64,000 bases of DNA from the NCBI RefSeq assembly GCF_014066305.1, contig NW_023501059.1, positions 186,001 through 250,000 on the forward strand. Direction: 5' to 3'. The stretch is from Letharia columbiana (Eukaryota > Ascomycota > Lecanoromycetes > Lecanorales > Parmeliaceae). Positions 1 to 11,850 of this stretch are shown here, in pieces (positions within the stretch are counted from its first letter, which is position 1; every line of letters starts with the position of its first letter). Under the pieces are notes generated by a model. The model worked only from the letters and a program-made list of their open reading frames with translations, was not told where the DNA came from and searched no databases. The translations under genes and the position numbers were made by a program.

Positions 1-735
1 CCCGGCGACATCTTATCCGTCAGTCCATATGAACCAATGGAAATACTCTTCAAAAATGCAGGCGTAATACGCTGTGATTACGGTTCATGACGAGAAGTCA
101 AGCCAAAGACCACATTTCTTTGTTCCTGCTTCGTAAGACATTACTCGGGCTTATGAATACCCCAGGTGAGTCACATGTCTGTAGAACATGACACCCAATT
201 TCGTTCATACTCAGTCTTCACCTCCGCTGTGTATGCAAGAGTTCACGCCCTTTCGCAACTAGGTACTGTCAAGATGTGATATTCCCCACCCGGGCCCCAA
301 CATGAGGAGGCTAACCCCCCGGGCGGCTTAGTACCCTAAGTCTGACTCTAAATTTTTAAGGGGATTCGACTTCGCCTTCAACTTTAGGGTGCGGGCAGCG
401 CATCAGCTGAGTCTGATAGCCTGTAGTCCAGGCGCACGAGGCTCTGCAAAACAGTCTCGGGACCCATCCCCACACTCCAGATTTCGGCCGCTTTCATTCA
501 AGCCCTGTCAATGACTCTTAGACCGAGGCCACCTGTGCGTCATCCTCTCCAGGCACGAGGGCAACGACAGAAGCCTACAGTACGAGCCAGGCAGCCACAC
601 CGTGCGCTTTGCCCTTTCAGTGTTCAAATGCTCTGATTTATTCTATTCTCTTCTAATCTCCCCTTCCACCCGTTCATATATGCATCGCGAAAACAGATTG
701 CGTTCTAGTTCCTCAGCATTACCGTTTGCACGGCG
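1..735. other. Intergenic; 5' region of the NLR gene
   Basis: I see no convincing coding sequence here. The last 150 bases before the NLR start are pyrimidine-rich (runs of tct/ctcc around 640-680), as is common in fungal promoters and 5' UTRs. A GC-rich stretch with cccgggc motifs lies near 290-330. No tRNA or repeat was recognised. Confidence 0.5.
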
Positions 736-3700
736 ATGATGGTAAGTTCCCGCTTTCCGTCTGGCTAAGTATCGGACCTTCTCCGCTGGTACTGACTTAT
801 TCTAGGCAGCCTCTGGCGCTCCGGACGTCAGTCGTTTCGGCCTCTCACAAGTCTATGCCCCCATTGGTGGGGGACTTGTCGACGTCGTCTTCGTCCACGG
901 TCTAAACGGCAATCCACATAATACATGGACGAGCGAAAGGTCAAAGACCTTCTGGCCTGCACAGCTGCTACCACCTATACTCACTGATGAGAGAGCACGG
1001 ATATTGGTGTATGGATACGATGCGGACGTCACATCTTTCACAGACGGGGTATCCACAGACAAAATACACAACCACGCCGAGCATCTTGTTGCGGAGCTGG
1101 TAGCCAACAGGCGGATCCGAAAAGCTTCAGAACGTCCCATCATCTTTGTCGCCCATTCTCTTGGCGGACTTGTGGTCAAGCGTGCCCTGATTTACTCGTC
1201 CGAGATCCGTGGGATCTATACTGAACATCTACGGTCGATATACGTATCCACGTTCGGAATACTGTTCCTTGGTACCCCTCACAAAGGCTCGGACGTTGCG
1301 GAATGGGGCTCTCGCCTGGAGTGGATCTGTAGCGTCGCTCTACCAAGCAGGCTTGTCGACACCCAGCCTCAACTGGTGGATGCCTTGAAGAAGAAGAACG
1401 AAACTTTACAAAATATCGACCGTCAATTCATACAGCTTATGAATAGATTCCACGTTTATTTCTTCCACGAGGGGAAGCCTACCAATCTGAAAGGAACCTT
1501 GAAATACATTGTCGATGAGGAATCGGCATCTCCAACTGTTCAGGATGTCGAACGTGCTAGTATCCAGGCGGATCACTCCCACATGTGCAAGTTCGAAAGC
1601 GATGCTGCTCCAGGCTTCGATCTGGTGGCCGAAGGGATACAACGATATGCAGGTGAGGCACCAGCAGTTGTCAGTGGACGTTGGGATGAAGAAAAGAAGG
1701 CACGGCTTGCGCAGAAGCAAGCTGCAGTTGAGGAATTGATTCCAGGTATTTGTTGTTTATGGATTCCAGCACACTTACGGCTAGCTAATCTATATAGGTA
1801 GTTTGAAAGCAACGCCTCAAACAGACTCATCCAGCACCAACTCATCTACGCCTGGTAAGAAACAATTGGCATTACCTGGCACCGAGAACCAATCCCCTAT
1901 GCAAGACTTTGAGAATTACGAGGTTGAGGAACCCGCAGATAAAGACATGGAATTGGCTTGACTTGCATTGCTGCCAGGGTCATCGGTTGGCAGCTTGTGT
2001 GTTGAATCAGACTGTACTCTGCTTTGCATGTGGCGCTTCGTTGCCGTAAATCATTATTCAGGGGGCTGATTTGGCGTTTTTGTAGATACCTCACAAATAC
2101 TTCCACCAAAAGATGCCCGCAACCCTCCACAGATTGAGTCAAAAAACAATGCTACCAACACTCCAGTCTCACCTGTCAAGCCAACAGAGCCCTACTTTAT
2201 TGTACCCCCCGGCTTTCGCCCAAATACATTTTTCGTGGGTATGGAGAAGGAATATCAAGAACTAGATCGACGGCTCTTCGATAAGAGACGGCGCGATGGA
2301 ACGGCATGCGTACTTCTACATGGACAGCCTGGCAGCGGCAAGTCCCATCTAGCTCGACAATACGTCAACAAAAACCGAAAAAAGTTTGGTGGAGGAGTGT
2401 TCTGGATCACAGCCAAGTCGAAGGAGGAAAGATACCACGCCTTTTGGAACCTCAAGCAAAAAGTCGTCTGTCGAGACAAGCCAGAACTGTGTGACGGCAT
2501 CAATGGCAAGGACTTTGTTCCACTGGTCAAAGCCTGGTTTGAAGGACGACAGGAGTGGCTTGTGGTCTTTGATGGCGTCACGGTTGAAAGAGATGAAGAC
2601 ACCACCGATTTCGCGAATTTCGTACCGGACAGTCGAAACTCGAGCATTATCTATATCTCGAGAGCTAGGAGTCTCGAGTCTAAGCAACGACTACTACGGC
2701 CATTTCCTATCAAAGTTGGACCTCTGAAGGAGGATGACGCTAAGAAGTTGCTTTTCAAGGAACTGCACATCAAAAGACCAACAGAGGCTGAGAAGAGGAA
2801 GGCAAATGAGCTGGTTCGGAACATCGGCGGTCTGCCTTTGGCCATCAATGCCATCAGTCAGCGCCTGGCTGACACCCATGAGCCTCTTACAAAGTACAAG
2901 CTATCATACAGCGCTGATCCGACTATCGAAGAGACCTACAACAAGATTCTGGACGATCTCCAGCGTCTGGGTCATATGGAAGCATGGAACCTAATACATA
3001 TACTATGCTGGTTTGGGCACGAGATTCCGGTAGAGATGGTGCACCTTGGATTAAGGATCCTTCGCACCAATGTCGAGGTCAGGGCAACCGAGATTGGAGG
3101 GAGACCAGATATAAACACTACGTTTGGAGAGTTGAGGCGGTACGCACTTATCGAAAGAAACGAGCCTGACGACGTGGACTCCATGTCATCGAGCCGGAAC
3201 AGCCTGGTCGACCCAGAGCCAATCGACATGCTCAAAATCCACAGCGTCGTCCAGAACTTCTGTTGCGACTCGCTGAACACCAGAGGTTTACTCCCACAAT
3301 GGCTGGGATACGCTGTGGGGCTGTTCTCTTTCTCTTACCACCAGGCAGATCTCAAGATCAAACATAGGCCAGATACTGCCCGGGTTTCTGATTATCGATA
3401 CTACAAGGTACACGGTCAGAGGCTCTGGGATCACTCTGTGCATTACGAGAGCAAGACCCAAGATCTTGGGAGTATAAGGCAGATCCTACAGCCAACATTG
3501 AGCATAATCAATGAAGAGATCCTGCAACACGAGCCTAGCTCGTCCCAGGAAAGCTTGAAAAATGGCATCTTCCAGATCTCCATCTTCGACAGGACAAGTA
3601 GCAGCTCGGATTCTGGCCCAGGTCCTCTCACGCCTGACCATCGACCTACTCCTCCGCCACTCGACAATGAGACTCTGTTTGGATTCCCAAAGGGCAAGAC

Positions 3701-5516
3701 AGCAGACTCGCCTGGAAGCTTTGATGCTGCTTCAGTCGGAACACGTCCCAAAATAGTCGGCTACAGCCCGCGACTGCCAGATTTGGACGACATCGGTTAT
3801 GAGAGTGAGCAAGAAGGTCAACGTACATCGCGTCCTATGCAGCAGGATCTTTCTGGTCATACCGCACGGCCCTCACCCCCGTCTCTCGCACCAGCTACAG
3901 CTAAGACCTACGATGAAGATTGGCAAGTCGTGCCGTCAGCCTGGAAGCCAAGAAAACCCCGTGGCCGTCGTGATCTAGGAAGCTTTCGGCCTACTACGGC
4001 AAGACCACAAATAGACAGGAGGAGTGTGGCTGGATCTGTCGTTCAGTCAGACCCAGATGATAGGCAGGTTAGGGAGACTTCTCCAGCCTTTAAGTCGCTA
4101 AAGAAAGTGCAATCCCGTAGTCCTCCACCTTCGCGAAATGGTATAGCATCACTCTTCCAACGTGGACCACTAGGTCGTACTACAGCTCCGCCTGTCACGC
4201 AAACAACGTGGGCCGGCATTGCAGCGGGAAGAGCAGGTCAGCAACCGCAACAACGAAGCAATGGACCAAGTTCCGCTACTGCTGGTCGACCTGCGGCACC
4301 TATGATCATGGAGCGCGGTAGATCTCGTGAAAGCTTGAGAAGCAGGCGAGATAATGCTCGGTCGTCCCCTTCGCCTTTGGGGTCGGAATTCGTACCGCGT
4401 CGGGGGTCAGCAGCCGATACAGGAGAGGAGAACGTTCGCACGGGTCCAGCGTATCCTGCCTATACGAATGAGCGCCCACCGGCCGGTTTCCAGTATACTA
4501 CTCCTTATCCAGGGTCCAGTTCCAGTCTTGCGCAAATAGCGCAAGGGCGGCCTATCGACGGTAACTTGCCATATTATAACCCCCCGCCACTGGGGCCCAA
4601 TTTAGCACCTCTTCCAGTCGAAGAAAGTATCACCATCACAACCAAGCGTCCCCTCCCTCCTTACCTCTACGAGCAGCCACCGTCGCCCTTCTTCCCGCCA
4701 CCAGAATCTCACTACTCATCGCAACCGCAAAGTCGAACCAGCCCTCATCAACCTTATCAACAAGTGTACAACGCGCCTTATCCGCCACCAATTATGCCTG
4801 CAATACCAAAAGGCTACTACTCGCAACCCATGTCACGCCATCACTCCGACCAATCTCGCGACTCTACAGCAGAAACAGACCCAGTTCGCTATCCCTCAAA
4901 CATTTCACCACGGATTCTGCCCTCCGACGCCCTGCGGGAAAGACATTCAGACGGCCGCCCCTTTCGCAAGTCTCCCAAAACCGACTTCGCCCGACCCATA
5001 TACTCAGCTCACTCGTCCCCACGCATCCAGCCCCACGACCTTTCCCACACTGGCGGCTGGGCCTACCCATCGCCGTCCCACTCAGCCCCGGATCCCTACG
5101 ACATGTCCATGTCCCGCTCGTCGTCCGGGCCTGGCGTAGCAGTCTCAGACGCACCTGGTAGAATTATACGTTTCGACAACGCAGGCAGCGTGCAATTTGG
5201 TGAACACCAGCCTATCAGTCTTGAAGAAGCGAGACGGAGGACCAAGCAGCATGCCGTGAGGTTGCAGGACAGGCACAGGGAGATGGAGGCGTTGAAGGAG
5301 GTGGATGAGGAGAGTTGGAGGCGGAGGAGGGTCGAAGAGCGGAAAAGGCAGAAAGGAAGGGTTATGCAAGAGGGAGAGGGGAGGAGGGAGAGTGCACCAT
5401 ATCCGGAGAACAATCTGATTCCGACTGAAGAAGGGATCGTGAGAGAAGGTAGGCCAAGGGGGTTGAGTGCGCCGAATATGGATGAGGCAGTGGGGTTGGG
5501 TGTGAACCTGGGTTGA
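736..5516 (+). CDS. NLR-type STAND protein: alpha/beta hydrolase + NB-ARC
   Basis: Predicted intracellular NOD-like receptor of about 1,477 residues. I infer introns at 742-805, 1746-1797 and 1855-2085; all have gt...ag ends and the exons join in frame. The N-terminus is an alpha/beta hydrolase (FVHGLNGNP near residue 31, nucleophile elbow AHSLGG with Ser120, GTPHKGSD at 158-165, a candidate catalytic His at about 259 in ADHSHMCKF). The nucleotide-binding module follows: P-loop GQPGSGKS at 414-421, Walker B LVVFDGV at about 493, GLPLA at 583-587. After the NB-ARC there are no obvious TPR, ankyrin or WD repeats. About 600 residues of Pro/Ser/Tyr-rich disordered sequence follow, ending in a charged, probably coiled-coil segment rich in E, R and K. 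Fungal NLRs of this layout are linked to self/non-self recognition; that role is inferred. The third intron (231 bases) is long for this region and is the least certain. Confidence 0.88.
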
Positions 5517-6126
5517 GTGAGAGAAGAGGACAACGCATGTTTGGTATTGATCTTTGTTTCTCGTTCATTGCATCGCGATCTGGCGTTCCGAGGGTATCTG
5601 CATGGCATCTGTACGATAAAAGTCTTGGGTTTCATTGTGCACATTTACGAAGCGCTTGCTGCATTTCCCTCGCATTTTACGAGCTTTAGCAGAGCGACGA
5701 GCGGAAAAGGGGATCTCGGTTTAGTTTTCGCATGTCTCATTATATAGAGATTAATAAATGTGCGACTTTTGGTGGGACTGAAGCTATCCTCTCGCGTCGT
5801 GCGCCAGGCAGGTGTAATGTTGAGCTGTCATAGGATTCTTCTTGTAGACCAAACATGGCTTTGAAGCCGAGGAAGGCTCTCGAAGCTGGTACTTGCCACC
5901 TTTGCATGGACCACATGGTACCTCAATGCGGCGAACGTTGCCTAGTCACGTGATATACAGAAACGCGGGTATGAGCCAAACTGGCAACTCGAAGTACAGA
6001 ACCCTCAGGACCAAAACTCGGCTCTTGGTTACCAGCGTTAGCAGAGAACTAGGAGGCCCCTGGTACAAACGCTGCCATTCTTTTGGGCTGATCAGATGAC
6101 AGTGGTCAAGCTTTGAACAAACAAAG
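5517..6126. other. Intergenic, 3' of the NLR gene
   Basis: Short open frames only, with no recognisable product. The stretch ends in the 10-base word acaaacaaag (6117-6126), which recurs at 6667-6676 and is read here as the target-site duplication of the next element. Confidence 0.5.
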
Positions 6127-6666
6127 GGGCTAATTACCGAATCATACCCCGAAACTATAAATCCTTACCGAATCATACCCCATTACTATCATCCTAACCA
6201 AATTTGGGGTATGTTCGGTAAGATTAATGCTTGGGGTATGACTCTAATTTACCAACTTGCTTGTAGACTATTGCGTGAAACTATATATGAGTCCGACTGG
6301 GTGTGGACAGGCTGGGGTCATTTGCCCACTGTTGCCAGCTTTAGGTCTAAATAGGTGTCTGGCTGTCAAGCGCAAAAGCCTGGCTGGGGGTGTTCTGCGC
6401 TGACGCCAGACTATTATAAATGGGTTGAGCTGCTACCCATCGGCTTTCGTCTGATATTTAGCTGGTAGGTACCATTAAATACGGTCGAGATATTTGCTCC
6501 TTTCTATGGTCGAATGGCCCGGTCGCGAGTTTTTCCTTTGATTTTTGTCATGAATGCAAATTAGGAATCTACCCCAGTATGGAAGTTGCAATCATAGTCC
6601 ACGTGATGATTCAGTATTAGATGTTCGGTAAGGTTCTAGTTTCGGGGTATGAATTAGTAATTAGCC
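6127..6666. mobile_element. Mutator-like MITE with 10-bp target-site duplication
   Basis: The two ends are inverted copies of each other. Positions 6128-6175 match the reverse complement of about 6621-6666 over roughly 45 bases with a few mismatches; both start ggctaattac and contain cataccccgaaacta. The element is flanked by identical direct repeats acaaacaaag at 6117-6126 and 6667-6676. The end motif ttaccgaatcatacccc is also repeated inside the left arm and occurs inverted near 6207-6240. It is 540 bases long, has no coding capacity, long TIRs and a 9-11-base duplication. These traits fit a non-autonomous Mutator-like element; hAT elements normally give 8 bases. It sits about 80 bases before the start of the ECM4-like gene. 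Confidence 0.8.
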
Positions 6667-6755
6667 ACAAACAAAGCCCGTAATACTGAATGCAAGGGGG
6701 CAGCCATCACATCTGACATTCTCAAAACTCTCAGCCGCCCAGGTAATCGATCATC

Positions 6756-7858
6756 ATGACTGCCAACGCCGACATAAGACCCGACCACTTCAAGCTGGCC
6801 GAGCGCCGAGGAACCTTCGACCGCATCGACTCCAAGTTCCGCAATTTTATATCTTCAGAACCTGGCGCCAGAGTCCCACCGGAAAAAGACCGCTATATAT
6901 GTGCTTCCCTCACAGGCCGGTTTCCACGGTTTGGAGGAAGCGGTAATGGTAGCCCGTCTAAACGTCCCAGATCCTCTACATAACCCTCGTATGCCCCTTC
7001 GCGCACCGTGCCAACATAGTCCGCTCGCTCAAGGGGCTCGAACACATATTCCAGCTCTCAGTCATGGACTACGAGCTCTACCCCACCGGCTGGTCGTTCA
7101 CCGGCCGCGCCGGCACCGCGGTTCAGGACCCCATCTACGGCTCCAAGCGCTTCAGCGAGCTCTATCCGAAGGCGGATTCGGAGTATAAAGGGCGCTATTC
7201 GGTGCCTGTACTTTGTGACAGGAAGGAGGAGACGATTGTTAACAATGAGAGTCCTGAGATTGTGCGGATGATATACAGTGGGTTCGATTCCCTGCTGCCG
7301 TTGGAGATGAGTGAGGGGAACTAGGGCTGGGTCGTTGGTGGGCTTTATCCTGAGGGTTTGCGAGGGGAGATTGATGGGATGAACGGGTGGGTGAACCCTG
7401 TGCTGAATACGGGCGTTTACAAAACCGGATTTGCGACTGAGCAGGGGAGTCATGAGAAAGCGTGTATCGAAGTCTTCGAGGCATTGGATCGGGTTGGGGA
7501 TATTCTAGCTAACAGCAAGGGAGAGTACTTGTTTGGTGAGCACATTACGGAGGCAGATGTGCGGCTTTATCCTACGATTGTGGGGTTTGATACAGCCTAC
7601 TATACGCTGTTCAAGTGTAACCTGAAGATAATAAGGCATGATTATCCGAAGATCCAAAGGTGGCTAGTCAATCTGGACGGGCAGAAGGGTTTCGGGGACA
7701 CGACGGATTTTGAACACGTAAGTTATCTCTTTAAGAGCTCTCAAAGCAGGAGAGGACTAATGTGAGGGTGACAGATTAAGAAAGGCTATACTTTGACACC
7801 GCGGAACAATCTTGTGCTTTTGGGCCCGACGCCGGATATGCTCCTGGCAGAGAAGTAG
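6756..7858 (+). pseudogene. ECM4-like glutathione transferase / glutathionyl-hydroquinone reductase, decayed
   Basis: Reads as an omega-type GST of the ECM4/YqjG family: FRNFISSEPGA near the start, then RY-ILYITLVCPFAHR with the active-site Cys of the CPxAHR motif, GVYKTGFA, a C-terminal helical domain with GEHITEADVRLYPT, and the IKKGYT tail. Exons 6756-6896, 6971-7717 and 7775-7858 join in frame (324 codons), and the last intron (7718-7774) is canonical. Two lesions break it. The first intron should start gt after the codon at 6894-6896, but the sequence has at (6897-6898), as if G became A. An in-frame TAG lies at 7322-7324, inside a stretch that no canonical intron removes in frame. Both are explicable by G:C to A:T changes. 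Intact relatives detoxify quinones with glutathione in the cytosol. Confidence 0.72.
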
Positions 7859-8308
7859 CTGAGATAAGAAAAGATCTGTTGTCACGATTTGACCCATATA
7901 GTTGGCCAGGCGAGGTCGAGATTTTAGTATTTTTTTGTCTTCCAAAGATGGGTTGAAAGCAAAATCTGTCGAGGGCTATATTGGTAGGGACATGACTTAC
8001 AAGGTGCAGGAAGACCCAGGATTAACATTCGCCTATCATCGGCTGAGAGGCTCAGGTTGGGTAGTTTCTCATGCTCGTCGAGTGCTCGGGCTTCTCAGGT
8101 TGGATAATGTCTTATGCTCGTCGTGTGCTCGGGCTTCCTGTCTGCGTCCTTAGATCCACTTCCATGCCAGTGTCTATCAGTGGAGACTATCAAAGTGCAA
8201 GAGTCCTTAATCATCTATACGAAAGAGCAAACAGGTGTGGAATACTCCTACATCGCGATGTGCAGGATTTCTTTGTTACGAAAAGTCTCGGGTCTCACCG
8301 GATAGCCG
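7859..8308. other. Intergenic with a short imperfect tandem duplication
   Basis: No gene recognised. A segment of about 40 bases is repeated imperfectly in tandem (about 8068-8103 and 8108-8143; both contain atgctcgtcg and gtgctcgggctt). Confidence 0.4.
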
Positions 8309-9782
8309 GTGAATGTTAGAGCGACGAACGTGCTGGACTCTTACTCATCAGCTGCTGATCCTTTGAAGAAAGGTACGATAGCTAGGTCAATGGCTGACAG
8401 CTTCATTCAAATACTGGCAAAGCGTTCTAGTGCAAATAAAACAAAACTGGCAAGGTTGGGGTCCGAAGACCAGCAGTTGGCCAAAGCTGGCTTGACTAGG
8501 TATTCAGTATACTGTTTACCGGCTTTGCGCAAGCGAGCAAGGAGGGCACTTCTGCTGCTGGGCCTCGAACCTATTGAAGGATCGAACCACCAAAGTAACG
8601 AGTGGTCTGAATACATCAGGATTCCGACGTGGACGCCTGGCGACAGCTTGCTGGGCACAGAAGTCGAAAAGCTACAAGAGAAAGACTTTGCGCCATATTT
8701 AATTGCTGGCACCGCATAGGTAAAGTCTGGCTTGGGCCATATTAAAGCCTTCGATCATGGTGAAAGAGTGGGAGACTCGTCAGATGTTTTGGCTGCCCAT
8801 CAGGATCTAAATTTAGACGAGATGGGTGTAAAAGATACCTCGATTCCCTTCAGGCCTGTAGAGGCTGCATTTTGGCTGGCATTTACAGACTGGGATCAGC
8901 GTCTCCGTCTTCTATCCACCTCCTTTTTGGAAAGCACTTCATCCTGGAGGAAGTGTCTGGTATTCAAGAATCCTCTGATAGACGTCCGCACGAAAGACCA
9001 GCCAGGCCAGATAGGTTTCTAGGACATGACCGATGTGTGCCGGATTTCAATAGACATCTGCATCGGTGAACGACAGACATGGACTCCCGATTTCAGCGAA
9101 GAAACCATGTTGGCCTTCCAACAATAGGGGATCGTTTATGTCCACAATGCGGTCCTCCATCAAACACTATCTTCAATGTTACTTCGTTCATCTTCTTCCT
9201 GGAGCCATCATTGCAAACGGGGAGAGACAGAACAAAATCTACGCCTACTCCACTCACCAAAAGCAAACTCAAATCATGGCTGCTTCAAGCGGCATTATAG
9301 CTCGGCCGTATACGCCTGTAGACTTGTTCCTCAACATCTCCTTTTCCACTCTTCTGGAAATCCCTGGCAAAGATATCATCCTGTAGCAGAATGCTCTGGT
9401 CAAGGATCAGATTTGTGCTATCGCAAGTCCTGGGACTACGTCTAAGGCTTTGGCTATACTATGTGTAACGGGAGAATGCGATCATCAATACTACGACGCC
9501 TACGAGAGCAATGTGAAGCAAGCCCTGTTCGTTGCAGACGCTAATGAGCAGATCGTCTACGGCCTGTGGCTGTGGCTGCAGGCCGTCGACCAAATTGCGC
9601 CTGGTCAATGGCTGGCATATCAGGACTATGGTGCCGAGGGACATTTTGCCGTTCTTCAACGGGATTGCTGCATTGCCTGTGCTTGCAAGATGATTCAGGA
9701 GGGCTTCAGCAGTCGTGAGGGTCATTCGTTCAAAGTCATTCGCATAATTTATGGAAGGCTTGCTCGCCAAGATATGGAATGA
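8309..9782 (+). pseudogene. Unidentified, probably decayed coding region
   Basis: A chain of plus-strand open segments, 8309-8719 and 8732-9022 in one frame interrupted by a TAG at 8717-8719, then shorter pieces and 9450-9782 in another frame. The translated pieces have protein-like composition (for example EAAFWLAFTDWDQRLRLL and LWLWLQAVDQIAPGQWLAYQ), but I recognise no family. No intron set joins them cleanly. A degenerate lineage-specific gene is the best guess; spurious open frames are the alternative. Confidence 0.25.
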
Positions 9783-10453
9783 TTGACTAATGATATACGG
9801 AATCAATCCCTCACCTCAATAGCCAGAAGTGCCAGCTGAAGAGGAATTGGGCGATTCAACCGAGTGCCAGAATAGCAATACTCCGAGCCACGCTCCACCT
9901 CGCCGACAGTAGTAATGCTAGGTTGATCATTCGTACTCGGCCCTCGCAACCACAGCTTCTTGGCATGGGCTACGACGTTTTCCCGTTTTCTGTATCTCAA
10001 ATGCTCTCATCGAGCCAAGAGCTCAACAAAAAAGCCTGGCTTGTTGACATCTGCCTTGGAGATTGTGTATACGAGAAGTCAATCGTTAAATAAGGGTACT
10101 TAGTGAGATGTTGACAAAATGTCTCACTTCCTTTCAACTTGTACAGGGTGATTCAATACCCCCAGAGAGGACCGCTTCGACAGACTTGCTCTGGGTTGAA
10201 GCCAAAGGCATTGCGGAACGGATGTGTGAAATAGTTCAGTGAGTTTTGGTCGAAGCGGTAGACTGGAGATTGGGTGGGAGATGATGCCGAGGCTTGAGAT
10301 ACACTAAAAATATATCTAACTGTTTTCCTCTACTGTATCAAACAGTACTCCACACTCAATTGAACCAATCCCTGACAACGTCCTTGCTACCCCCCTCTCC
10401 CGGACTAAATACATATCTCAAAGCTAAATCTGTCCAGTCCCTGCAATCGTACC
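9783..10453. other. Intergenic
   Basis: No gene, RNA or repeat recognised between the remnant on the left and the 3' end of the rhodopsin-type pseudogene. Confidence 0.4.
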
Positions 10454-11850
10454 TCACAGCGCAGCCCCCTGCAAGTTGCCCTCATATCTCGGGCTTTCCT
10501 TTCGAATCGCAACTGGCTCTAGCGCGGATTGCAACAATGGATACTGCTGCTGCTGCTGATGGTACATAGACTGGACGCTCGAACCCGATTCGGACCTCTC
10601 ATCCGGCATTCTCAACGGCGCCTGCTGCCTGTTTTGGCCTTTTTCCAGTTTCTGGCCGCCAGCATGCCGAGGCCCACTGAGCCTCTTTGGCCCATGAAGA
10701 GTGCTCCATAGCGCTGTGGCCGCCACTGAATTTGGAGCGGAGGTGGAAGGGAAGGAAAGGGATGAGGAGGGGGATTTTACGGAAAAGCGGTTGCAGGCCG
10801 GGGAGGCAGCCGCAGATGATTGCGAGGTTGACTTCGATGGTTCTGTTGTGGTGATTTAGTTTTGGGCCTTGTAGGGGGTATGGAAGTGGGGAATTAGTAA
10901 AGTAGGCTTACATCCAGTCTTTGATCTGTACGATATCCCAGCTAGGGCCTGCGGCGTCAGGCGAGGTGTAGAGTATGTACTGTCTTTTGATGGCGATAGC
11001 TGCAATGCTGCCTTTGATCAGCGGACTGAACGACAGAAGATGGAGCGGCTTACGACTCACACACCACCGTTGGCAAAGACGATCGAAACGCCAATCTTCT
11101 TTGCTCTGGTCATATGCAGCGTCCAAAGCAACGGCATCGGCATAAGCAGGAGCATGATGTTGCAAAAACCAAAGATGGTTTCCACATCATACGACTCCGG
11201 CTTGCACACCCTGGTAGGTGCATAACGCAGCTTGTAGTTGAACGAAGCGGCTAAGGGCTTGCAAGAGAAGCAGACCAAGAGGACAGTGACCAGAGACCAA
11301 ACAGCCATAATGGCGCCAACCGCCCAAGACGTGCAGTGGAATCTCGGGGGAAAATTCTGTCAACAGCTTGTAGCAGTCGATGGCTTACTATACGTCGTCT
11401 CGATCACCCTGGCCAAATTCGCCATCCTCATCTTCCTCTACCGCCTCGGGATTGGCTTGGTAAGGAGTACGAACGATCACTAAAGGATTCAAATACGACT
11501 CAGGGACTATGCCAATATGCCTCCCGAGATCATATCGATATATGTCTACTTGCAACGTAGCGATGGAGGAGCCCCGTCAGGGAACCCCTAACCACACGGG
11601 CGACTGCAATAAGCAATGCCAGAACTGAGCTGCCTATTCCATGCACACGATTAGCCCCAAACAACGCAAACGTGAGATAGCAGAACCCTACAGTCCTCCA
11701 CCCGCGAGCTCTTGTGATGAAGCATTTCGTGTACATGCGGCCACTGACGGAAAGAAAACGGACAATGACAGTGACGAGATCGGTATTCACGAGCTTCCAC
11801 GCAAGGGACTCATCGTTATAAGCAGGGGAGCCTATAGTGGGACTCGACAT
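10454..11850 (-). pseudogene. Fungal rhodopsin-domain (PTH11-like) integral membrane protein, internally inverted
   Basis: Minus-strand pieces read, in order, as a seven-helix fungal rhodopsin-domain protein. The N-terminal helices start at 11850 (GFCYLTFALFGAN, SSVLALLIAVAR). The middle runs from 11308 (MAVWSLVTVLLVCF, TIFGFCNIMLLLMPMPLLW, KKIGVSIVFANGG). An intron follows, then GSIAAIAIKRQYILYTSP, another intron near 10860-10908, and the family-typical NLAIICGCLPGLQPLFRK. The expected helix between the first two parts (LLYVVSITLAKFAILIFLYRL type) is missing from the minus strand and is found on the plus strand at about 11320-11465. After FRK the frame reaches a stop at 10599-10601, while a neighbouring frame stays open to 10454 with a Ser/Gln-rich tail, so a late frameshift is also possible. 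Such proteins sit in the plasma membrane and resemble GPCRs. Confidence 0.65.

Noticed and set aside
7271..7292. tRNA T-arm-like ggttcgattcc
   Set aside because: The stem does not pair beyond three bases, no other tRNA arms are present, and it lies inside the ECM4-like reading frame.
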